From Pseudomonadota bacterium (GTDB taxonomy: Bacteria > Pseudomonadota > Alphaproteobacteria > Sphingomonadales > Sphingomonadaceae), in contig JAEXAY010000055.1 in assembly GCA_023457895.1 (NCBI GenBank), forward strand, positions 1 to 54,726: a DNA stretch of 54,726 bases, given 5' to 3'. The position numbers were made by a program, and so were the translations under genes. Positions 25,244 to 35,055 of the stretch are shown piece after piece. Under the pieces are notes generated by a model. That model made no database searches. It saw only the letters and a program-made list of their open reading frames with translations, and was not told the DNA's origin. How positions within the stretch are numbered: position 1 is the first letter of the stretch; each line of letters opens with the position of its first letter.

Positions 25244-25318
25244 TGGCTGGGGCGGGAGGATTCGAACCTCCGCATGGCGGTACCAAAAACCGCTGCCTTA
25301 CCGCTTGGCTACGCCCCA
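25244..25318 (-). tRNA. tRNA-Gln (anticodon TTG)
   Basis: The minus strand reads TGGGGCG, then a D-arm AGCCAAGCGGTAAGGC, the anticodon arm GCGGT-TTTTGGT-ACCGC with anticodon TTG, the T-arm GGAGGTTCGAATCCTCC and the closing acceptor CGCCCCA followed by G and an encoded CCA. All four stems pair. It is 75 nt long. Confidence 0.96.
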
Positions 25319-25397
25319 ATGCGCTATGCGAGCGCGCCCTATAGGGCGGCGGCACCCGGATGGGAAGGGGGAAATAGGGGAAAAATGCGCCCAATCT

Positions 25398-25419
25398 ACC
25401 CTCCCTGGTGAGGGAGGGT
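25398..25419. repeat. Dispersed palindromic repeat, copy 1
   Basis: ACCCTCCCT-GGTG-AGGGAGGGT, a 9-bp perfect hairpin. The bases after it (GGACGGGTCTCCAACTTGTG, then TGCTCCTGCGCA) resemble those after copy 3 at 27317, so the repeated unit extends some 30 bases beyond the hairpin. Confidence 0.65.
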
Positions 25420-25500
25420 GGACGGGTCTCCAACTTGTGTGCTCCTGCGCAACGGGTACGGAGGACTTTGAAACCGCACCGGACGGCGTGGTACGCCCGC

Positions 25501-26595
25501 TCAAACCCGCGCGATCTTGCGTACCCAGCCATGCGGATCGGGGAGGGTGCCGCGCTGGATGCCGGTGAGCGTATCGCGCAGCTTCATCGTCAACTGCCCG
25601 GGGCCGCCCGCGCCGATAGTGAAATCATGATGGCGGCCCTTGACCTCCCCGACCGGCGTCACCACGGCGGCTGTGCCGCAGGCGAAGGTTTCGACGAGCT
25701 TGCCGCTCTTCGCATCCGCTTCCCACTGGTCGATGGCATAAGGCTCCTCGGTCACGGCAATGCCTTCATCGCGGGCGAGCTGCATGATCGAATCGCGGGT
25801 AATGCCGGGCAGGATGGTTCCGAGCGGCGGGGTGATCATGCGCCCGTCGTCGAACAGGAAGAACAGGTTCATGCCGCCCAGTTCGTCGATCCAGCGCTGT
25901 TCCTTCGCGTCAAGAAAAACCACCTGGTCGCAGCCTTTGTCGATCGCTTCCGATTGCGGGAGGAGCGAGGCGGCGTAATTACCCCCGCACTTGGCCGCGC
26001 CCGTGCCACCCGGACCGGCACGCGAATAATCCTCGCTCACCCAGATTTTGACCGCCGGCGCGCCGCTTTTGAAATAGGCGCCGGCGGGCGACAGGATGAC
26101 AATGTAGAGATATTCCTTCGCCGGCCGCACGCCGAGGAAGGCTTCGGACGCGAACATGAAGGGCCGGATATAGAGCGATCCGCCCTCGATTCCGGGCATC
26201 CACGCCTTGTCGGTGCGGACAATCTCCTCGATCGAGGCAAGGAACAGATCTTCGGGCAGTTCGGGCATGGCGAGCCGCTGCGCCGAGCGGTTGAAACGCT
26301 GCGCATTCTGTTCCGGGCGGAACAGCGCGAAACTGCCGTCGGCATGGCGATAGGCCTTCAGCCCTTCGAAAATTTCCTGCGCATAATGGAGCACCGCAGT
26401 CGCCGGATCGAGCGACAAGGGCCCGCGCGGACCGATCTTGGCCTCGTGCCAACCCTGTCCCTCGGTATAGCGGATCGTCACCATATGGTCGGTGAAGAGC
26501 GTGCCGAAGCCCGGTTTTTCGATCATCGCCGCGCGCGAAACCGCATCGACCGGATGGGGATGATGTTCGACGATGAACTCGGGCGCGCTGGTCAT
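25501..26595 (-). CDS. ilvE: Branched-chain amino acid aminotransferase
   Basis: A 364-aa class IV PLP aminotransferase that interconverts leucine, isoleucine and valine with their 2-oxo acids. Seen: YAQEIFEGLKAYRHADGSFAL, the cofactor lysine in GAAKCGGNYAASLL, a late glutamate motif ELGGMNLFFLFDDG and the GTAAVVTPVG phosphate-binding segment. The length fits the larger bacterial and eukaryotic BCAT form. ATG 26595 is chosen; the frame upstream to 26718 overlaps the divergent MarR gene and is not needed. Confidence 0.95.
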   Translation of the reverse strand: MTSAPEFIVEHHPHPVDAVSRAAMIEKPGFGTLFTDHMVTIRYTEGQGWHEAKIGPRGPLSLDPATAVLHYAQEIFEGLKAYRHADGSFALFRPEQNAQRFNRSAQRLAMPELPEDLFLASIEEIVRTDKAWMPGIEGGSLYIRPFMFASEAFLGVRPAKEYLYIVILSPAGAYFKSGAPAVKIWVSEDYSRAGPGGTGAAKCGGNYAASLLPQSEAIDKGCDQVVFLDAKEQRWIDELGGMNLFFLFDDGRMITPPLGTILPGITRDSIMQLARDEGIAVTEEPYAIDQWEADAKSGKLVETFACGTAAVVTPVGEVKGRHHDFTIGAGGPGQLTMKLRDTLTGIQRGTLPDPHGWVRKIARV

Positions 26596-26678
26596 GGGAG
26601 TCGGGCTTTCCTGCTTCTGCTTTGTGTCGCGCACCCCCTTGCCAAAGGCCAGCGCCACGCGCAAGAGAGTGGGCAGCC

Positions 26679-27185
26679 ATGCCGGACGGACAAAACCCCG
26701 CCACATCGATGACCGCATCTGCGCTGTTCCTGCGCGAAGCCGAGGTGCGGCGCGGTATCGAGCTGCTCTTTTTCGGCCAAAGCCACCTCGTGCGCGCGCT
26801 CGACGACATATTGGAGAAAGAGGGGCTGGGGCGAGCGCACCAGCGCGCGCTCTATTTCATCGCGCGGCGCCCGGGGCTCGTGATCTCGGACCTGCTCGCG
26901 CTGCTCGGTGTTACCAAACAGTCGCTCAGCCGGGTACTCAAGGAGTTGGAGGCGCGCGGCCTGATCACGCTTGCGACCGGCCGGAGCGACCGGCGGCAGA
27001 AGGAATTGCGCCTCACCGACAGCGGCAGCGTACTCGAGGCGAGACTGTTTGTCGAACTGCGCACCCGCATGGCGGCGGCCTATGGCGATGCCGGGCAGGA
27101 TGCGGTGAGCGGCTTCTGGCGCGTGTGCGAAGGGCTGGTGCCAAAGGGCGAACGCCGCCGCATCGCCGATTTGCAGAGCGGATGA
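26679..27185 (+). CDS. MarR family transcriptional regulator
   Basis: A 168-aa winged-helix regulator. The DNA-binding part is LVISDLLALLGVTKQSLSRVL followed by the wing TGRSDRRQKELRLTDSG. It faces ilvE across 83 bases and could control it. The start is ATG 26679 (GAGAGTGGG upstream) or ATG 26709. The ligand is not known. Confidence 0.9.
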   Translation: MPDGQNPATSMTASALFLREAEVRRGIELLFFGQSHLVRALDDILEKEGLGRAHQRALYFIARRPGLVISDLLALLGVTKQSLSRVLKELEARGLITLATGRSDRRQKELRLTDSGSVLEARLFVELRTRMAAAYGDAGQDAVSGFWRVCEGLVPKGERRRIADLQSG

Positions 27186-27212
27186 TGGGTGTGATGCCAG
27201 TCTTTCCCTTCG

Positions 27213-27231
27213 CCCTCCCTTTTAGGGAGGG
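27213..27231. repeat. Dispersed palindromic repeat, copy 2
   Basis: CCCTCCCT-TTT-AGGGAGGG, 8-bp perfect arms, followed by TCAAAAAAA. Same core as copies 1 and 3, in the intergenic region after marR. Confidence 0.6.
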
Positions 27232-27316
27232 TCAAAAAAACGTCAGCTTTTTTGGGGTGGGTATAAGCCCTGCCGCCAATGCTTCACCCACCCCGGAAAA
27301 TTGTGCCAATTTTCCG

Positions 27317-27338
27317 ACCCTCCCTCGCCAGGGAGGGT
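27317..27338. repeat. Dispersed palindromic repeat, copy 3
   Basis: ACCCTCCCT-CGCC-AGGGAGGGT, 9-bp perfect arms. The sequence after it (GGGGCGTCTGCCAGCTTCCC, then GTGCTCCTTCGCA) parallels that after copy 1. Confidence 0.65.
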
Positions 27339-27488
27339 GGGGCGTCTGCCAGCTTCCCGTGCTCCTTCGCAGGCAGGAGCCCAGAGCAGCACAGCGCCAC
27401 ATAGCCTTGGGCCCCTGTCTGCGCAGGGGTATAAAGCGTTCGGCCAGACGGGTATCTTGCGGATATTCGGAAACGGTAAAGCGATCCC

Positions 27489-29087
27489 ATGACCAATCCA
27501 GAAACCGTCAGTCCTGAGCCTGTCGAAGGACGTCCATCCGCTGCAACGCTTTTGACAGATAAAGCGCCCACCGGATGGAAGGCCCGGCTCCTCGCGCTGC
27601 TGCTCGGCGCGCTCTCCGCGTTCGGCATGGCGCCGCTCTTCTGGTGGCCGCTGACGATTGCGGCGATGGCCGCGCTTGTCTGGCTCATCGCGGTCCGCCG
27701 CGAGGGCGCCTTTGCCGCCGGATGGTGGTTCGGGCTCGGCCATTTCGCCGTCGGGCTTAACTGGCTCCCGACCGCCTTCGGCTTTCAGGCCAAGATGCCC
27801 GCCTTCCTTGGCTGGATCGCGCTGCTGTTGCTGAGCGGGCTGATGGCTTTCTATCCCGCGCTCGCGGCCTGGGCGGCCAGACGCATCGGCGGCGCCCGGC
27901 TGGGACCGCTGGTGCTAGCGTTTGCCGGATGCTGGACGCTTGCCGAATGGCTGCGCGCCACGCTGTTCACCGGCTTTGCGTGGAACCCGCTGGCCGAGGT
28001 TGCGCTCCCCATGATGATGGCCGGACCGGCGCGCTTCATCGGCACTTATGGGGTAAGCGCGCTGCTGCTGCTGGTGGCGGGCAGCTGGGCCGCGATCGCG
28101 CTGCGGCAATGGCGCAGTGCAGCGATGGCGCTCGTGCTGCCGCTCCTGTTCGCGGGCGCCGACATGATGCTGCCAGCGGGCGCCGGAACGCCGGGGCCGC
28201 AGGTCACGCTGGTGCAGCCCAACATCGGGCAGGAGGTCAAATGGGAGAGTGAGGCCGCTGCGGCCAACTTCGCCAAACTCGCCGCGCTGACCGTGCCAAA
28301 GAGCCCCGATCCGCGCCTCATCCTGTGGACCGAGGCGGCCTTTCCCGACTATCTCGAGACCGGCTATCCCGATCTTTACTACAGCATCTCCCCGCAAATG
28401 GCGCGCGACCGGATCATCGCGGTGATGAACCCCGATGACGCGATCCTGACTGGCGCGCTCAAACTCCACTTCGACACGCAAGGCAATGTCGTGGGCGCCC
28501 GCAACAGTATCTTCGCGATGGACGCGGACGGCCGCCTCACCGGGCGTTACGACAAGGCGCACCTGCTGCCGTTCGGCGAATATGTGCCGCTGCGCAGTCT
28601 GCTCGAGCCGCTGGGCCTCAGCCGCTTTGCGCCAGGCGATATCGATTTTATCCCGGGGCCGGGGCCGCGCAGCATCGACATGGGCCGCTTCGGCAAGGTC
28701 GGGCTGGTGATCTGCTACGAGCTCATTTTTTCCGGGCAGGTGGTCGACCGCGCCGACCGCCCGGCGTTCATCTTTTCGCCCTCCAATGATGCCTGGTTCG
28801 GGCACTGGGGCGCGCCGCAGCACCATGCGCAAGGGCGGCTGCGGGCGATCGAGGAGGGGCTGCCGGTCCTGCGTGTCACGCCGACCGGAATCAGCGGCAT
28901 CGTCGACGCCGATGGCCGGACGGTGGCGGACATCCCGCAGGGACAGGCAGGGCGGATCGATGCCGGGGTGCCGGCCGCCCATGCTCCGACGCTGTTTTCG
29001 CAACAGGGCAACCGGATACCGCTGCTTCTCGCGTCGATATTGGTTCTTCTGGCCTTTGCTCTTGCCCGCCGCGCCACTTCCAGCTAA
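27489..29087 (+). CDS. lnt: Apolipoprotein N-acyltransferase
   Basis: A 532-aa inner membrane enzyme that adds the third acyl chain to lipoproteins. The N-terminal half has six to eight membrane segments (LLALLLGALSAFGMAPLFWW and others). The C-terminal nitrilase-like domain shows the triad as E in LWTEAAFPDYL, K in YDKAHLLPFGEY and C in GLVICYELIF. The first residues (SPEPVEGRP) are encoded by a dispersed palindrome at 27511-27531, so the true start may be later; ATG 27489 has only a weak ribosome site. Confidence 0.94.
   Translation: MTNPETVSPEPVEGRPSAATLLTDKAPTGWKARLLALLLGALSAFGMAPLFWWPLTIAAMAALVWLIAVRREGAFAAGWWFGLGHFAVGLNWLPTAFGFQAKMPAFLGWIALLLLSGLMAFYPALAAWAARRIGGARLGPLVLAFAGCWTLAEWLRATLFTGFAWNPLAEVALPMMMAGPARFIGTYGVSALLLLVAGSWAAIALRQWRSAAMALVLPLLFAGADMMLPAGAGTPGPQVTLVQPNIGQEVKWESEAAAANFAKLAALTVPKSPDPRLILWTEAAFPDYLETGYPDLYYSISPQMARDRIIAVMNPDDAILTGALKLHFDTQGNVVGARNSIFAMDADGRLTGRYDKAHLLPFGEYVPLRSLLEPLGLSRFAPGDIDFIPGPGPRSIDMGRFGKVGLVICYELIFSGQVVDRADRPAFIFSPSNDAWFGHWGAPQHHAQGRLRAIEEGLPVLRVTPTGISGIVDADGRTVADIPQGQAGRIDAGVPAAHAPTLFSQQGNRIPLLLASILVLLAFALARRATSS
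27511..27531. repeat. REP-like palindrome inside the lnt reading frame
   Basis: The 21-bp element GTCCTGAGCC..GAAGGAC is a well-known dispersed palindromic sequence of sphingomonads and other proteobacteria. In this frame it is translated as SPEPVEGR. It lies eight codons after the annotated lnt start. Confidence 0.7.
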
Positions 29088-29099
29088 GGGCGCAGCCAG

Positions 29100-29119
29100 A
29101 TATAAAGAAGTCTTTATAT
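29100..29119. promoter_or_regulatory. Operator-like palindrome upstream of metK
   Basis: ATATAAAGAAGTCTTTATAT: 9-bp perfect arms around AG, 44 bases before the metK ATG and 12 bases after the lnt stop. Palindromes of this type precede methionine-cycle genes in alphaproteobacteria and have been linked to ArsR-type SAM/SAH regulators (SamR/SahR); that link is from memory. The regulator gene is not in the window. Confidence 0.6.
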
Positions 29120-29163
29120 ACTCGTTTCTTCAACCCGCAGATACAGCAAAGGCTGGCACAACC

Positions 29164-30363
<1,200 letters not shown>

Positions 30364-30444
30364 AATTTGTTCTGTTGAAAGATTAGGGCTATCGGCATTG
30401 CTAAACGTCAAAACTCAAGATTTGCGTCTGGACGGAGAGAGTTC

Positions 30445-31329
30445 ATGAAAATTGCGTTTATCGGTCTCGGCAACATGGGCGGCGGGATGGCCGCCAATCT
30501 GGCGAAGGCGGGGCATGAAGTCCGCGCGTTCGACCTTTCGGAGGAAGCCAGCGCCAAGGCAGAAGCGGCCGGGTGCCTGCGCGCTCCCGATGCGGCGGGC
30601 GCGATCCGCGACGCCGAGGCGGTCGTCACCATGCTGCCTGCGGGCAAGCATGTCGCGGGCGTTTATGAAAATGACGTGTTCGCCAATGCTGCCCCCGGCA
30701 CGCTGCTGATTGATTGTTCGACCATCGATGTCGCGACGGCCAAGGCCAATGCCGAAGCGGCAACCGCCAAGGGCTTTGTCGCGGTCGACGCGCCGGTCTC
30801 CGGCGGGATTGCGGCGGCGAATGGCGGAACGCTGACCTTCATGGTTGGCGGCAGCGATGAGGGCTTTGCTCGCGCCGAGCCGATCCTTGCGAAAATGGGC
30901 AAGGCGGTCATTCACGCGGGTGCGAGCGGAGCGGGGCAGGCGGCCAAGATTTGCAACAATATGCTGCTTGGTGCGTCGATGGTTGCGACCTGCGAGGCAT
31001 TCAACCTTGCCCGAAAGCTCGGCCTTGATCTCCAGAGCTTCTACGACATTGCATCGGTTTCGTCGGGCCAGAGCTGGTCGATGACAAGCTATTGCCCCGT
31101 GCCCGGGGTCGGCCCGCAAACCCCCGCCGACAACGGCTACAACGGCGGTTTTGCCGCCGCATTGATGCTCAAGGATTTGCGGCTCGCGATGGAAGCGGCG
31201 GACAGCGTCGATGCAAGCGTGCCGATGGGTGAGCGCGCGCGCGCTCTATACGAGGCGTTCGTGGAACAGGATACCGATGGCCGCGATTTCTCGGCCATCA
31301 TCCAGAAACTGGACGAACTGGCAGGCTGA
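30445..31329 (+). CDS. mmsB: 3-hydroxyisobutyrate dehydrogenase
   Basis: A 294-aa beta-hydroxyacid dehydrogenase of valine breakdown, oxidising 3-hydroxyisobutyrate with NAD. Seen: the Rossmann motif FIGLGNMGGGMAANL, the substrate loop DAPVSGGIAAANGGTLTFMV and the catalytic lysine in GAGQAAKICNNMLLG. ACGGAGAGAG lies before the ATG. No other valine-pathway genes follow. Confidence 0.94.
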   Translation: MKIAFIGLGNMGGGMAANLAKAGHEVRAFDLSEEASAKAEAAGCLRAPDAAGAIRDAEAVVTMLPAGKHVAGVYENDVFANAAPGTLLIDCSTIDVATAKANAEAATAKGFVAVDAPVSGGIAAANGGTLTFMVGGSDEGFARAEPILAKMGKAVIHAGASGAGQAAKICNNMLLGASMVATCEAFNLARKLGLDLQSFYDIASVSSGQSWSMTSYCPVPGVGPQTPADNGYNGGFAAALMLKDLRLAMEAADSVDASVPMGERARALYEAFVEQDTDGRDFSAIIQKLDELAG

Positions 31330-31352
31330 ACCGGCAGCCGGCGCCGCGCGGA

Positions 31353-31898
31353 TCAGTAGGCGCGCCCGCTGATCCGCTGGATTTCGCGGGCGACCATCTC
31401 CTCGACGATGGCCGGGAGATTCTGGTCGAGCCATTCCTTGAGCATCGGCTTCAAGGCCTCGCGGACCATTGCGTCGAGCGACACGGTTTCGATCGCCATG
31501 TCGGGACGGGGCGCGGGCTTGACCATCTCGGCCAGCTGGGTGAGCGTCTGGCGGCTCGCCGCGACACGTTCCTCGGACAACAGCACTTCCTCTGTGGCAC
31601 CATTGGCTAGCTCGGGGCTTGCCTGTCCGGAAGCGGTTTCAGCGGTCGCGTCGGTCAATTCCAGCACCTCTTCTTCGCTGGTTTCCATATGGATCTCGGT
31701 GTCGTCCGGAGCGCTGACTGCGTCAAGCGATTCGGCTTCCGCTGCTGCAGATCCGGTCTCGGCCGCGAACGGATCGGCGGAGGCCGCACGGCTCCTGGTA
31801 CGCGGATTATTCCCGGTTTCGGCGTCTTCCCGCGCCATGACGCGGCGGATAGACGAAAGGATTTCTTCCATCGAAGGCTCTTTGCTCATGTCGCCCAC
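31353..31898 (-). CDS. PopZ/DUF2497-like polar organiser protein
   Basis: A 181-aa protein with the conserved N-terminal helix KEPSMEEILSSIRRVMARED, an acidic low-complexity middle (ETSEEEVLELTDATAETASG) and a C-terminal helical oligomerisation part (WLDQNLPAIVEEMVAREIQR). This is the alphaproteobacterial PopZ pattern, which builds a polar scaffold for chromosome anchoring; function is by family analogy. The start is taken as GTG 31898, six bases after AGGGG; the ATG three codons later is an alternative. Confidence 0.85.
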   Translation of the reverse strand: MGDMSKEPSMEEILSSIRRVMAREDAETGNNPRTRSRAASADPFAAETGSAAAEAESLDAVSAPDDTEIHMETSEEEVLELTDATAETASGQASPELANGATEEVLLSEERVAASRQTLTQLAEMVKPAPRPDMAIETVSLDAMVREALKPMLKEWLDQNLPAIVEEMVAREIQRISGRAY

Positions 31899-32002
31899 AT
31901 TAAACCCCTGTAATCGCGAGAGGTAGTGCTAGCCGCTTGGCCGGTTCTTGCCAATTGCTTTGTGCCAAAGCGAGACAGAAAGACGGTGTAAGCGGGCAGC
32001 GC

Positions 32003-33499
32003 CTAGTTGCGTCGCGCGGGAGGCGGGGGTGGGGTGGTCGTGGGCCGCTTGAATTCCGGTACCGTCGAGGATTGTGCCGGAGTCTGATAGGTCCGTGTCG
32101 CCTGCGGTGCGGGCATGGGATCATCGTCCCAGTCCCAGACCTTGTCCTTGACCCGATTGTAATTCACCTCTGGCTGATAGAGCGCGCCGCCTTCAATACC
32201 AAGGTCCTGCGCTTCAGCCTTGCCCATTGCCGCGAGCAGCGAAAAGCCCGCGACATAGGCATTACGCTCTGCCGTCACCTGCTGGACCTGCGCGTTGAGC
32301 AGTTCCTGTTCGGCGTTGAGGATGTCGAGAATGGTGCGGCTGCCTACGCTGTTCTCCGCGCGGACGCCTTCCAGCGACAGCGCGCTTGCTTCAACCGCGG
32401 TCTGCGATGAGCGGATGATGTCCTGAGAGGCGCGGTAGCTTGCAAAGGCCGCGCGCGTCTGGGCGATCACATTGCGTTCGGTGGCGATCAGCGCCTCGAG
32501 CGCCTGGCTGTTACGCGCCTGCGACTGGCGCACGATGGCCGACGGGCGGCCGCCCTGGAACAGCGGGAAGGTCGCAGTCACGCCTACGCCGCCGACAAGG
32601 CGCGACTGGTCCGCGGAAATGCTCGGAACCGGGCTGGTCGCCGAGCCCAGATAATTGGTATAGTTGGTCTGCGCGGTGCCGGCGAGCTGCGGCATGCGTG
32701 CGCCCTTGGCCGACTTCACGTCATAGCGGGTCGCTTCGACCATATGCTGCGCGGCCTCGATATCCGGATTACCAGCGAGTGCCTGCTGCACGGCGTCTTC
32801 GCTGCTCTGTGGCAGGTTGGGAAGCGGCGGCGGCGGCTGGAGGTTGACCGGCGCCTCGCCGACCAGCTCGATATAGCGTTCGCGGCTGGCGATCAGCTGG
32901 GCCTCCGAGCTGCGCAGCTGTGCCTGCGCCAGAGCAAGGCGCGAATCTGACTGGGCGATATCGGTACGGGTAAGATCTCCGATCTGGAAGCGGTCCTTGG
33001 TTGCTTCAAGATTGACCTGCAGTACGCCGACATTGCCACGGTTGAGCGAGACGATCGCCTGATCGCGGATAACGTCCATGTAAACCGCGACGACCTGGTT
33101 GAACACCGAGGCTTCGGTCGCGCGCAGATCAGCCTGCCCGGACTCGACCCTTTTTTCCGCGGCGCGCACGGCGTTGCGAACGCGGCCACCTTGGTAAATC
33201 GGGACCGATCCGCTGATTCCGGCGGAAATATCGCGATCCGCGGTTCCATTACCGTAACCGAACAGATTTTCGTTATAGCCGGCCTGCGATCCGACGCTCG
33301 GTAATTGTTCCGAACGGGTGATCGGAACATTCTCGTCCTGCGCCCGCTGTCCGGCGCGCGCGCCGGTCAGCGTCGGGTTGTTTTCATAGGCTTTTTCCAG
33401 TGCGCCGCGGAGCGTTTCCGCCGCTGCCGGAGAAACCGTCAGCGTCGCGGCAAGCACAGCGAGGGCGAGCGACGAGCGGGACAAGGCTTTGATGGACAT
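32003..33499 (-). CDS. tolC: TolC family outer membrane efflux protein
   Basis: A 498-aa outer membrane channel for type I secretion or efflux. It has a signal peptide ending near TVSPAAAE, then two TolC repeats beginning ETLRGALEKAYENNPTLTGA and, in the second half, with GNPDIEAAQHMVEATRYDVK. The C-terminus is Pro- and Thr-rich. The frame opens at GTG 33526, but ATG 33499 puts the signal peptide at the usual distance. The order pcm-tolC is common in sphingomonads. Confidence 0.92.
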   Translation of the reverse strand: MSIKALSRSSLALAVLAATLTVSPAAAETLRGALEKAYENNPTLTGARAGQRAQDENVPITRSEQLPSVGSQAGYNENLFGYGNGTADRDISAGISGSVPIYQGGRVRNAVRAAEKRVESGQADLRATEASVFNQVVAVYMDVIRDQAIVSLNRGNVGVLQVNLEATKDRFQIGDLTRTDIAQSDSRLALAQAQLRSSEAQLIASRERYIELVGEAPVNLQPPPPLPNLPQSSEDAVQQALAGNPDIEAAQHMVEATRYDVKSAKGARMPQLAGTAQTNYTNYLGSATSPVPSISADQSRLVGGVGVTATFPLFQGGRPSAIVRQSQARNSQALEALIATERNVIAQTRAAFASYRASQDIIRSSQTAVEASALSLEGVRAENSVGSRTILDILNAEQELLNAQVQQVTAERNAYVAGFSLLAAMGKAEAQDLGIEGGALYQPEVNYNRVKDKVWDWDDDPMPAPQATRTYQTPAQSSTVPEFKRPTTTPPPPPARRN

Positions 33500-33540
33500 C
33501 GGCACGATCTTGATATTCCTTTTCACAAACCGGGTGGGCT

Positions 33541-34200
33541 TCAGAAGCTGAAGACCTTGGGCTTGGCGAAGCCGGGAAGCGGTGCCACATCCATATCCGC
33601 AAAATGGCTGAACGAAAGCTGATCTCCTGTGCGCACGCCGCGCGAAAGCCGCGTCACGCCGCGATCCCTGATAGCGGCGATGATGCGGCCTGACGGGCTC
33701 AGCTGGCGGGCAATCGCGGCTGGAACCTCCTCGACCGCCCCGTCGATCAGGATGACATCATAGAGTGTTCCGGCTGCTCCGCCCTCAGTGAGCGGCGCTT
33801 CGATCAGCGTGACATTGGCGCGGCCGGCGAGCTGTTCCCGCGCCTTGGCGGCGAGCGCAGCCGATTCCTCGACAACGACGACGCGGTGGGCGATATGCGA
33901 CAGGACATCGGCGGTATAGCCCGTGGCGCCGCCGATCAGCAGCACCGTATCCGTCTCGCGGATACCGGCCTCTATGATCATGCGCCCGATGGTGAGGGGC
34001 GGGTTGAGGCTGCGGCCCTCGCCGAGCGGGATGGCGCGATCTATGTAGCTGAACCCGGCACTTTCGGCCGGCACATAATTTTCGCGCGCGACCTTTGCGA
34101 TCGCGCCGAGAACGGCCGGGTCCTTGACGTCGGTCGTGCGCAACTGGCTTTCGATCATATGCTGACGCATCGTCTGAAACTGGCTTTGATTCACTGTCAT
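33541..34200 (-). CDS. pcm: Protein-L-isoaspartate O-methyltransferase family
   Basis: A 219-aa SAM-dependent methyltransferase-fold protein of the Pcm family, which repairs isoaspartyl residues. Motifs: LRTTDVKDPAVLGAIAKVAR, the SAM loop VLLIGGATGYTADVLSHIAH and the post-motif segment YDVILIDGAVEEVP. It ends in the short hydrophobic GFAKPKVFSF. It lies 41 bases before tolC and is probably co-transcribed. The SAM loop has GGATGY rather than the usual GTGSGY, so activity may be reduced; this is a guess. Confidence 0.9.
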   Translation of the reverse strand: MTVNQSQFQTMRQHMIESQLRTTDVKDPAVLGAIAKVARENYVPAESAGFSYIDRAIPLGEGRSLNPPLTIGRMIIEAGIRETDTVLLIGGATGYTADVLSHIAHRVVVVEESAALAAKAREQLAGRANVTLIEAPLTEGGAAGTLYDVILIDGAVEEVPAAIARQLSPSGRIIAAIRDRGVTRLSRGVRTGDQLSFSHFADMDVAPLPGFAKPKVFSF

Positions 34201-34663
34201 GGCCTAATTATCTATCCTGTCCCGACCTGTATTGCAATGATAATACAGTTGGCGCCGCGAGCGGAGCTGCGCGCAGATGGGGCGTCCTTAATGATATTTG
34301 GCCGATGCGCCAACAAAATTGCGGTCCGGGTCTGCCGGCGATGCCGCGATTGTAGCGGGTTCGTCAGGCGAAGTTGACGAAGCCGACTCTCAACGCGTTT
34401 TCCCGCGGTTCCTTCCACCCGAATTGGCCCGCCCGGAATCCCGGCCCGGCGGCTTGCCGCTGCTTTGCCGTGCCGCTCCTCACCGAGTCGACCCTTGGCC
34501 ATGACACACCGCGAGCGTGTGGAGCAAACTTGCCATCACCACGTGCCGATGCCAGACTTCCCCCGATGTTGGCCTTAATGTCGCTTTTCAGCACCTCGGT
34601 GCTTGACTTTGCAGCCAATGGTTCGCAAGTGGCGCCTTCACCGCACGCACAGCAGTGCAAAGA
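34201..34663. other. Intergenic region upstream of pcm and tRNA-Cys
   Basis: About 460 bases with no open frame that looks coding. The first third contains the pcm promoter region (minus strand); the remainder is GC-rich, without clear repeats or terminators. Nothing further can be supported. Confidence 0.5.
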
Positions 34664-34737
34664 GGCCCGATGGCGGAGTGGTGACGCAGCGGACTGCAAA
34701 TCCGTATACGCCGGTTCGATTCCGGCTCGGGCCTCCA
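34664..34737 (+). tRNA. tRNA-Cys (anticodon GCA)
   Basis: Acceptor GGCCCGA pairs with TCGGGCC; the anticodon arm CGGA-CTGCAAA-TCCG gives anticodon GCA; the T-arm is GCCGGTTCGATTCCGGC. It is 74 nt with an encoded CCA after discriminator T. No direct repeat of its 3' end was seen in the block that follows. Confidence 0.96.
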
Positions 34738-35055
34738 GTGATCTTGCCGTTTAAAATTTAAGGAAACCGCGTCCAAGCGCGGAAGGCAAAATGCTCGGGC
34801 AAGCCGAAGGCAAGAATGGATTTGCAGTGGCGGTCACTGTTTTGTCCACGTTGATTCTCAGGCGGACCCGGACAGAGTGGTCGATATGCCATTCTCTGCA
34901 GATATCTCCGCTTAAGTTCTAAATTGTCGAACGAAATGCTCTGATTAGGCATTAATTGATCTAGTCAATCATAGAGTTCGTTATAATCGCCTATCTAAAT
35001 GTCATGATCGAGGTTAAGTTGCTGCGTGTCAATGGAGCAGTAACGGAGACTGATA
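34738..35055. other. AT-richer intergenic region before the second catalase
   Basis: No gene seen. Base composition is clearly less GC-rich than the neighbours in its last 130 bases. A perfect -10-like TATAAT is at 34982-34987, about 70 bases before the catalase start, without a well-spaced -35 box. Confidence 0.5.

Larger units (their letters stand above)
27186..27488. other. Intergenic region with palindromic repeats
   Basis: No gene seen. It contains repeat copies 2 and 3 (27213-27231 and 27317-27338) and between them a stretch (GGGGTGGGTATAAGCCC .. CACCCACCCCGG) that can also fold. The promoter of lnt must lie in its last part, but no clear boxes are visible. Confidence 0.55.

Noticed and set aside
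29088..29163. SAM riboswitch upstream of metK
   Set aside because: The leader is only 76 bases, and its one clear feature is a two-fold palindrome typical of a protein operator, not an aptamer fold.
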